DNA of 64,000 bases. Origin: Lepturacanthus savala (lineage: Eukaryota > Chordata > Actinopteri > Scombriformes > Trichiuridae). Positions 57,776 to 64,000 of the stretch are shown here, piece after piece. The translations under genes were made by a program, and so were the position numbers. The stretch's first letter is position 1; the number at the start of each line of letters is the position of its first letter. The notes beneath the pieces are model-generated. The model worked only from the letters and a program-made list of their open reading frames with translations. It ran no database searches and was not told where the DNA came from. The stretch is taken from positions 124,001 to 188,000 of the forward strand of contig JARUPU010000029.1 in the NCBI GenBank assembly GCA_030544235.1, in the 5' to 3' direction.

Positions 57776-57783
57776 GGGTGAGA
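57776..57783 (+). promoter_or_regulatory. Candidate 5' splice donor in the leader
   Basis: GG|GTGAGA (GT at 57,778-57,779) fits the donor consensus and sits between primer site and gag, where simple retroviruses splice to env mRNA. No acceptor can be confirmed inside the window. Confidence 0.4.
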
Positions 57784-57883
57784 TGCTGTTGTTCTGAAAA
57801 CTATTTAATGATAATATACACTGAAGTGACCGTCTGTGAAATATAGTGCTGTATACAAGGGGTTTTTGTTTTAATACACACAA

Positions 57884-58059
57884 GGGTTAGAGTCCCGTGC
57901 ACAAATTCTACTGAAGGGTTAGAGTCCCGTGCACAAATTCTACTGAAGGGTTAGAGTCCCGTGCACAAATTCTACTGAAGGGTTAGAGTCCCGTGCACAC
58001 ATTCTACTGAAGGGTTAGAGTCCCGTGCACAAATTCTACTGAAGGGTTAGAGTCCCGTG
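57884..58059 (+). repeat. 32-bp leader tandem repeat
   Basis: Five full units, each starting GGGTTAGAGTCCCGTGCACA and ending TTCTACTGAA, at 57,884, 57,916, 57,948, 57,980 and 58,012, then a 16-bp partial unit at 58,044. One unit has CACACATTC instead of CACAAATTC. The block lies in the untranslated leader 45 bp upstream of the gag ATG. Confidence 0.95.
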
Positions 58060-58103
58060 AAATAGCATTTCACAAATTCCATTGGAGAAAAAAAAAAAAA
58101 AGT

Positions 58104-59657
58104 ATGGGGAACAGGGGGAGTAAAATGCCCGACAGCCCGATAGCTGCATTTATGAGGAGGAAATATGGGGAAAACAGCGTGTCGTGTTTAAATTATTGGG
58201 TTGAATGCCATGGTTTCCCTCCAGGGGGATCCTTGAGTGAAAATCAGGTGAAAAAATTGAGGGACAGTTTGCAGGAGGAAAAAAACAAATTATTGAAAAA
58301 GAAACTGATAAGGGGAAAAAATATCCTACAATTAGAACATCAAGAAACATGCCTAAAAATGTGGGAGACTGAGAGTGAACTGAGGGAGAGAAAAAAGCTA
58401 ACTAAACAGCTCACCGCGCTGAAAGTAGAAGGAAAAAAAGAAAAGCCAGATGAAACACACACACATGCTTCTCTGTATCCATGTCTTACAGGCCATGGCG
58501 GGCCTCTGCTTGACGCCACTCCGTACCCTCCAGCACCTCCACCAGCTCCACCTGCACCTCCACCACCGCCACAGGGGCCACCACCATATAACCGGCCGAG
58601 GCCATTCCGTCCTGATGACAGCTCCCTGCCCGCAGCCAATGCTCACCTTTCTCCTGGCAGCGTTCCCATCAGCAGCCGGACCAGAGCACGAACGGAGCAG
58701 GGGCTGGGAGAAGGAGGGGGGGCAGCTGCTGCAACTGAGGGAAATGACAGCTCCAGTGATCGTATGGGCGCATCACCTGTCGTCAACCTGCCGATGATAC
58801 AGGTTATGGGGCATGAGGGCACAGCGCTGGTACACCGCCCATGGACAGAAGAGGACCTGAGAAGAGCATCTGCTCATCTCCCTAAACTCTCTGAAGGAGG
58901 TGAGAGTTATGCGAGACACCTCATACAGTTCATCCGTGAATTCATGCCCACATCCTTCGAGCTTCGCCGCCTGCTAATGGCACAAATGGACAGTGTCCAG
59001 TTCTCCAAAATCCGGGGCGCCTTTGCAGCGGAGGAAGAAAGCCGCCCTACAGTCGTCAACTGGGAAACGAATGGAACAGGGGGGGCCGTGGACGCCCGAT
59101 ATCGTCTCTTCGTTACGGAGCTGATCCGGCTGATAAGAGAGACATTTGTCGTGGATAACGATCTGTCCCAAGTACACACATGCACCCAGAACACTGAGGA
59201 GACCCCCAGCGAGTACCTGATAAGGCTGGACAAGGTATTTGCATGCCACGGAGGGCTCCCGCGTCCTCCCAATTACCCGGGTGACATCATGACACCGTTT
59301 GAAGGCCTCCTCAAAAGCTGCTTTCTTGGAGGACTGCTTCCTGAGGTGAAAACAGCCACACTCGATTCATGTGTGGCAGCGGAAAGTGCAGCTGTTCGCC
59401 TGGTTGAATTGCTTCGCCATGCTGATCATGTCCACAAGCGACTGAATGACAAAAGAGACCAGGAGAAAAAGAAAAAAGAAGAGGTGAAACACAGAGCCAA
59501 ACTCCAACTGCTGCAAGCGTTTTCTCACCCTGGGCAACAACGACAACAGGGAGGAGGACACGGAAGAGAGCGTAGGTCCTCCCGGGGGGGCCGACAGGGA
59601 CAACGCATGAGATCAGCACCCCGGCACCTTCAACCAGAAGTCAGATTGATCCAGTGA
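58104..59657 (+). CDS. ERV Gag polyprotein
   Basis: Structural polyprotein of a class I (gamma/epsilon-like) endogenous retrovirus, 517 residues. Seen: an MGN start (Gly2, N-myristoylation signal); a coiled-coil-prone, Lys/Glu-rich stretch (about 45-115); a Pro-rich region (about 138-170) with a PPPY late motif at 159-162; a capsid from about 225 (PVVNLPMIQVMG); a conserved segment TEETPSEYLIRLDKVFA (364-380) equivalent to the gammaretroviral ESPSAFLERL region; a charged Glu/Lys helix (450-470); and a Gly/Arg/Gln-rich end. No CCHC zinc knuckle is visible before the TGA stop. The start is the first ATG after an A-rich tract. The frame is fully open, and pol follows in the same frame. Confidence 0.88.
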   Translation: MGNRGSKMPDSPIAAFMRRKYGENSVSCLNYWVECHGFPPGGSLSENQVKKLRDSLQEEKNKLLKKKLIRGKNILQLEHQETCLKMWETESELRERKKLTKQLTALKVEGKKEKPDETHTHASLYPCLTGHGGPLLDATPYPPAPPPAPPAPPPPPQGPPPYNRPRPFRPDDSSLPAANAHLSPGSVPISSRTRARTEQGLGEGGGAAAATEGNDSSSDRMGASPVVNLPMIQVMGHEGTALVHRPWTEEDLRRASAHLPKLSEGGESYARHLIQFIREFMPTSFELRRLLMAQMDSVQFSKIRGAFAAEEESRPTVVNWETNGTGGAVDARYRLFVTELIRLIRETFVVDNDLSQVHTCTQNTEETPSEYLIRLDKVFACHGGLPRPPNYPGDIMTPFEGLLKSCFLGGLLPEVKTATLDSCVAAESAAVRLVELLRHADHVHKRLNDKRDQEKKKKEEVKHRAKLQLLQAFSHPGQQRQQGGGHGRERRSSRGGRQGQRMRSAPRHLQPEVRLIQ

Positions 59658-59680
59658 GGAGGAGGAGGAGGGTCCGGATG
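59655..59680 (+). promoter_or_regulatory. In-frame UGA between gag and pol (possible readthrough site)
   Basis: TGA at 59,655-59,657 is followed by GGAGGAGGAGGAGGGTCCGG, and the same frame continues without a stop for 2.1 kb into protease and RT. Murine leukaemia virus has a stop followed by GGAGG... at the same junction and makes Gag-Pol by suppression. The analogy implies readthrough, but a structured downstream element was not demonstrated. Confidence 0.6.
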
Positions 59681-61760
59681 TGTTCGTCACCCAGACTGCC
59701 TGCCAACCGCCGCAGAGTTTCTAGTGGACTCAGGCGCCACTCAGTCAGTAATAAAAATCTCAGAAATGCCTGATGCTCCCCTGAGCGGGAGATGTGCACA
59801 AACTATTGGCGCATGCGGTAATATGGTCACGGAACCATATACAGCCCCATTAATGTGTGAGTTGCCCGCCACCAAATTACAACATTCATTTCTACTATCC
59901 AAAGTTTGTCCAGTTAATCTGCTTGGTAGAGATCTCATGCTTAAATTTGGGATAAATCTAATCTCAACATCAGAGGGAGTAAAAGCCTCCAGGACTCCTG
60001 TAGAAGAGTCTTCACAAATGCTGCAGTGTGTGACATTAACACCTCCTCCACTGTATGCTTATCAGTGGTGGATTCCATTCCCCACCGCTTCAATAATGAC
60101 GGCTAAAGCGGCACTGGTGTGTAGTCCTAACTCTGACTTCATGCAATCAGAAGCTTTACACTGCACTTCCCATGTTTCATTGGGACCAGACACAGAGTAT
60201 GAGGCTGAATGGTACCGTGATTTAAATGATGTTTTGGCAACATCCACTTTGTTTTGGAACACTCTGCGCAGCGCTATCTCTGTGACACTAACACCGACTC
60301 AGACTGGACTGCTTATGATTTCTGACTCCAGCCCACACATTTCTCTCGCTAAAGCTAAAACCGATGAATGGCATGACTTAGGGCCGTGGGTAAAACAATG
60401 CCACCTGCTGACTGACTGGACTGAGACATCTGATAAAGGGGTGTGGTATTCCAGCAAAGGGGAAGTTTATAGAACTGCACATAATCAACATTTTCCCGCT
60501 CTGCGATCAGTCGTGGTAGTAAATGAGGGTCCAGCTACTCAGACCTTACTTAAAGCATCTGACATACATCCTGATTTGGAGAAACTGCCAGAGCATCTGT
60601 GGACTAAGGGGAAATATGACGTAGGCTTAATAAAAAACTGTGAGCCTGTAGTTGTAACACCTAAATCTGATTACAGACCGAAAAAACAGCAATATCCACT
60701 CCGTCGAGATGCAATTGAAGGCATACGCCCTGTTTTCCATTCTCTCTTAGAGGCCGGCGTGATAGTCCCATGTAATGATTCACCAGTGTGCACACCGATA
60801 TTCCCAGTACAGAAAGCCAGAGAACCGCCCGCCGCCCCAGAATGGCGTTTTGTTCAAGATCTGAAAGCAGTCAATGCAGCAGTACATGCACGAACACCGG
60901 TTGTTCCTAATCCCTACACTCTGCTAGCACAGGTTCCACCTGATGCCAAATGGTTCTCAGTTGTTGATTTGTCTAACGCTTTTTTCAGTGTTCCAGTTCA
61001 TAAAGATTCACAGTTCTGGTTCGCTTTTCAGTTTGATGGAGAGGGCTACACATTCACCCGTCTCTGTCAAGGCTACACAGAGTCACCGTCCATCTACAAT
61101 GCTGCATTACGTGAGTCTCTGGTGCCCCTACAGTTAACCGAGGGGACTGCCCTGCTGCAATATGTTGATGATGTAATGATCTGTAGCCCCACACAAGAGC
61201 AGTGTAAAACAGACACTCTATCCCTTCTCCGACACCTGGCGGGGGAAGGGCACAAGGCTAGCCTGTCAAAGTTACAGTTTGTTCAAGAGAAAGTAACGTT
61301 TCTGGGACATGTAATCACAGCTGAAGGCAAAACCATGTCTAAAAAACACATAGCATCAATTCAGCAGATTCCTAAGCCAAACACTGTCAAACAACTCATG
61401 TCATTTCTTGGTATGTGTTCGTACTGCAGGTGTTTTGTTCCACATTTCTCTGAAACAGAAAAACCTCTGAGAGCCTTGTGTTATGGTCCGGGAAAGACTT
61501 TGTCCTCTCCTGTTGACTGGACGCCAGAAGCTGAGGAGGCGTTCGTCTCCCTCAAGCTGAGTCTGCAGACCCCGCCCACCCTGGCGTTACCAGATCCCTC
61601 AAAACCATTCACTCAGACCGTCGATGAGAGGGCAGGTTGTATGACTTCTGTCCTCCTGCAGCCACACGGGGACAGGCTCCGCCCTGTTGCCTATTTTTCA
61701 GGAAAATTAGATCCTGTTGCTGCAGGAATGCCTAAGTGCCTCCGCAATAGCTGCGGCTGA
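59658..61760 (+). pseudogene. ERV pol, protease and reverse transcriptase part
   Basis: Continues in the gag frame. Protease: EFLVDSGATQSV just after the start (active-site DSGA), then a flap region and NLLGRDLMLKFG. Reverse transcriptase: an LEAGVIVPC / SPVCTPIFPVQK entry, WRFVQDLKAVN, FSVVDLSNAFFSVPVH (motif A), CQGYTESPSIYNAAL (motif B), QYVDDVMI (motif C, YVDD at 61,161-61,172), FLGHVITAEG, and a connection domain with FLGMCSYCR. All RT catalytic motifs are intact. The frame ends at TGA 61,758-61,760 in the connection/RNase H junction, because the homologous sequence moves to another frame at about 61,740-61,757. Gammaretrovirus/epsilonretrovirus-like by motif spacing (memory). No own start codon is needed if made by readthrough. 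Confidence 0.85.
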
Positions 61761-62330
61761 AAAGGCCTTGGTGGCTTCAAGAGACATTGTCGGATATTCT
61801 CCACTGACCCTCTTAGTTCCACACGCAGTCACACTGATTCTATCAGAGCAGAAAACATCACATCTGCTGCACGCCACCTTAGGTATCACACGTGCCTCCT
61901 CGATATGCCTAACGTTACTGTCAAAAGATGTAATGTTCTCAATCCATCCACTCTGCTTCCTCTTCCAGACGATGGCGAGCCCCATGACTGTGTAGCTGAG
62001 CTCTCAGTTACGTGTTCTCCACGCCCAGACCTGACTGATGTCCCGTTGGTGAATTCAGACATGGTGCTGTACGTGGATGGCTCTGCCTCACGAGACCCTG
62101 AAACAGGCAACACACGTGCTGGTTTTGCAGTTTGCTCTGACCATGGCACTGTTCACTCTGAACGACTTCCTGGCCATCTCTCTGCACAGGCAGCCGAATT
62201 GATTGCGCTGACTAAAGCCTGCCAACTGGCTAATGGTAAAACGGTCACTATCTACACTGATTCCAGATATGCATTCGGGGTTGTCCATGATTTTGGTGCA
62301 CTTTGGCGTCAGAGGTTTCCTTAAGTCTGA
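61735..62330 (+). pseudogene. ERV pol, RNase H region with frame breaks
   Basis: RNase H similarity is spread over three frame segments: about 61,745-61,865 (AEKALVASRDIVGYSPLTLL) in a second frame, about 61,870-62,315 back in the RT frame (LYVDGSASRD, AQAAELIALTKAC, VTIYTDSRYAFGVVHDFGAL), then the integrase frame. The D, E and D acidic residues of RNase H are all present. The breaks lie near 61,740-61,757, 61,860-61,905 and 62,310-62,325. As assembled, no full-length Pol can be made. They may be true decay or base-calling indels. Confidence 0.8.
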
Positions 62331-63732
62331 TAGGAAGCCTGTCTCACATCACACTCTCATTGCAGGCCTCCTGGAAGCCATCTTGTTACCATCCACTGTA
62401 GCTGTGTGTAAGTGTTCTGCTCACACTAACGCCTCTGACCCTGTCTCTCTAGGTAACGCACGAGCAGACGCGGCTGCTAAGTCAGCAGCTGCCTCCTCCT
62501 CCCCGCCATGTGAAGACATCTATGCAAGGGTTAACTGTGAGCAACTTCCCTCCTCTCTCTCTGCGCTCCAATCCTTTGCCTCCGCAGCTGATAAGCGCCT
62601 CTGGACTGCAGCTGGTGCCTCCACCAGCTCAGGCTCGTGGGTGGGACCTAACGGTAAACCGTGTCTGCCATCTCATTTCTTCCCTCATTTTGCTAAATTG
62701 ACACATGGGTTGGACCATGTGTCAAAAGGGGGGATGCAACAAACTATGAATGCAAATTGGTTCACGAAAGGGTTTTCGACATTTGCACAAAAATACTGTC
62801 AGAGATGTGTCATATGCACAACACACAATGTAGGCAGACCCATTCAGACAACACCAGCAGCACACCCACCACCAGAGGGTCCATTTCAACATGTAATGAT
62901 GGACTTCATTGAGTTAACTCCATCAGAAGGGAAATCTCACTGTCTAGTAATGGTGGACATGTGGTCTAAATGGGTAGAAGCATTTCCAGCCTCAAAACAA
63001 ACGGCGTCTACGGTGGCCAAAGCCCTGCTGACAGAGATAATACCAAGGTGGGGTATTCCAAGCCGTATATCCAGCGACAACGGGGCACATTTTGTCAACA
63101 CGGCCATAACGGAGGTGAGTCTATATTTAGGCATTGATCTTAGACGACACTGTGCCTACCATCCGGCCAGTGGAGGAGCTGTAGAGAGAGAGAACGGAAC
63201 GCTCAAAAATAAACTGGCTAAATGTTGTCATGATACAGGTCTCCCATGGACCAAGGCGTTGCCCATAGTGCTGATGTACATGAGAATGTGGAAAAGGTCC
63301 AAGACTAACCTCAGCCCATTTGAAATACTGTTTGCAGCGCCACCTGCAGTGGGAATGGGGGCCCCAAAGGCACCTCCCCCTTCCACTGATCTATGTGAAC
63401 ATGACATGTTAACTTACTGCATAAACCTGACAAAAACTCTTTCAGATATCCGCCACCAGGTGAGAGAGGCTCTACCAGCACCAGCGTCCGGACCTCTGCA
63501 CAGACTGAGACCTGGTGACTTCGTGGTTGTGAAAGACTTCAGGAGGAAGACGTGGAAGCATCCCAGGTGGCAGGGCCCGTTCCAGGTTCTGCTGACCACA
63601 CAGACACCAGTGAAAGTCGCTGAGAGGGCCACCTGGATCCACGCTAACCACTGCAGAAAGGTTCCTGATCCGACAGAGAAAACTGAGAGTGATAGAGACG
63701 ACGAGAGTGCTGTGAATAGCACCCATGATTAG
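62315..63732 (+). pseudogene. ERV pol, RNase H end and integrase
   Basis: Begins with the last part of RNase H (HTNASDPVSLGNARADAAAK). The integrase zinc-binding region has HGLDH (H-x3-H) and CQRCVIC. The catalytic core has MDFIEL, SDNGAHFVN and a Glu in GGAVERENGTLK, that is the DD35E triad, all present. The C-terminus carries a GPY/F-type module: LRPGDFVVVKDF, then WQGPFQVLLTTQTPVKV and WIHANHCRKVP, as in gammaretrovirus-like elements. Stop TAG at 63,730-63,732. The domain is intact but disconnected from RT by upstream frame breaks. Confidence 0.85.
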
Positions 63733-64000
63733 CAGGGTGTGAAAACACAGGCGTCTGACACCAGACGTACGCAGTTACACTGCTCTCAAAACGACCTACA
63801 ATAGGAAGAAGACACAAGAAGACGCACCACACCGCACCAATAACAGCTGTACACAATTTTCCACATTGTTAAGTGACAGTGTCTCTGGTACAGGTGACAG
63901 TGGAAACCTAACGGTGTCAACACAAACTGTCTCCTCTATCATACAGACCATACAAACTGGTTGGCTGTCACGATCTCCACTGACTTACACTGACATCATG
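63733..64000 (+). other. Post-pol region of the ERV, env not seen
   Basis: No frame over 60 codons on the plus strand. An acceptor-like TCTGGTACAG occurs near 63,885, and the last base triplet of the window is an ATG. Env, if present, would lie to the right. Short minus-strand frames here mirror the pol end and are not genes. Confidence 0.5.

Noticed and set aside
57520..57846. 108-codon frame starting in the LTR and crossing the primer site
   Set aside because: It overlaps LTR, primer binding site and leader; no recognisable domain, and such frames are common by chance in GC-balanced leaders.
58340..59619. Minus-strand frames of 78-121 codons opposite gag
   Set aside because: Antisense shadows of a well-supported gag frame, with no domains or promoter.
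63414..63856. Minus-strand frames opposite the integrase end
   Set aside because: Shadows of the integrase C-terminal coding sequence.

Overview
This window looks like vertebrate, most likely teleost (percomorph-type), heterochromatin-rich genomic DNA. Grounds: spliced gene fragments with GT/AG boundaries, a fish-type tRNA-headed SINE, the 3' end of an L2/Rex1-like LINE, a Tc1/mariner relic, many CA/TA microsatellites, and a gamma/epsilon-type endogenous retrovirus. The species is not identifiable from the sequence alone. No prokaryotic features (operons, ribosome binding sites, CRISPR) are present, and I see no intact ordinary host protein-coding gene.

Layout. (1) 1-28.6 kb: one continuous satellite of about 162-180 bp monomers, each carrying several TTAGGG telomere hexamers, with nested higher-order duplications and one small inverted telomeric junction; it ends at a perfect 17-bp-arm hairpin. 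(2) 28.6-31.5 kb: a 151-bp tandem dimer, a SINE head, three copies of one short exon-like block and a fragment encoding a C-terminal membrane anchor. (3) 31.6-33.4 kb: a KMT5B/C-like (H4K20 methyltransferase) SET region with a nonsense codon and a frameshift, followed by small exons including a C2H2 zinc finger, then interrupted by a nonautonomous DNA element. (4) 35.0-37.0 kb: a truncated paralogue of the gene start found at 54.2-55.6 kb, split by a clean solo LTR with a 5-bp target duplication. (5) 38.0-38.7 kb: LINE 3' end. (6) 40.1-43.2 kb: nine tRNA-Lys(CTT) genes plus two stubs on the minus strand, one per roughly 315-337 bp repeat. (7) 43.3-47.8 kb: Tc1 relic, ERV gag/protease relic, strong hairpins, a minus-strand coiled-coil pseudogene with a TATA/CRE-like upstream region, long TA tracts and a SINE. 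(8) 47.8-53.7 kb: a 1.6-kb promoter/polyA-bearing element on the minus strand, a 1.9-kb CA/CCCTAA-like minisatellite and several LTR-like segments. (9) 54.1-57.2 kb: a multi-exon SGNH-hydrolase-like gene, now broken. (10) 57.2 kb to the end: the left part of a class I endogenous retrovirus (5' LTR, tRNA-Leu primer site, leader repeats, gag, in-frame UGA, protease-RT, disrupted RNase H, integrase). It sits 8 bp inside an intron of the SGNH gene; env and the 3' LTR are beyond the window.

Functionally the window is a landscape of satellite growth, tandem tRNA amplification, segmental duplication and retroelement insertion rather than a set of cooperating genes. The most informative items are the telomere-bearing satellite, the tRNA-Lys array, the SET plus zinc-finger fragment, the dated solo LTR with its empty site in the paralogue, and the retrovirus with a UGA between gag and pol. 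All assignments come from reading the sequence and from memory of protein and repeat families; no database search was run.
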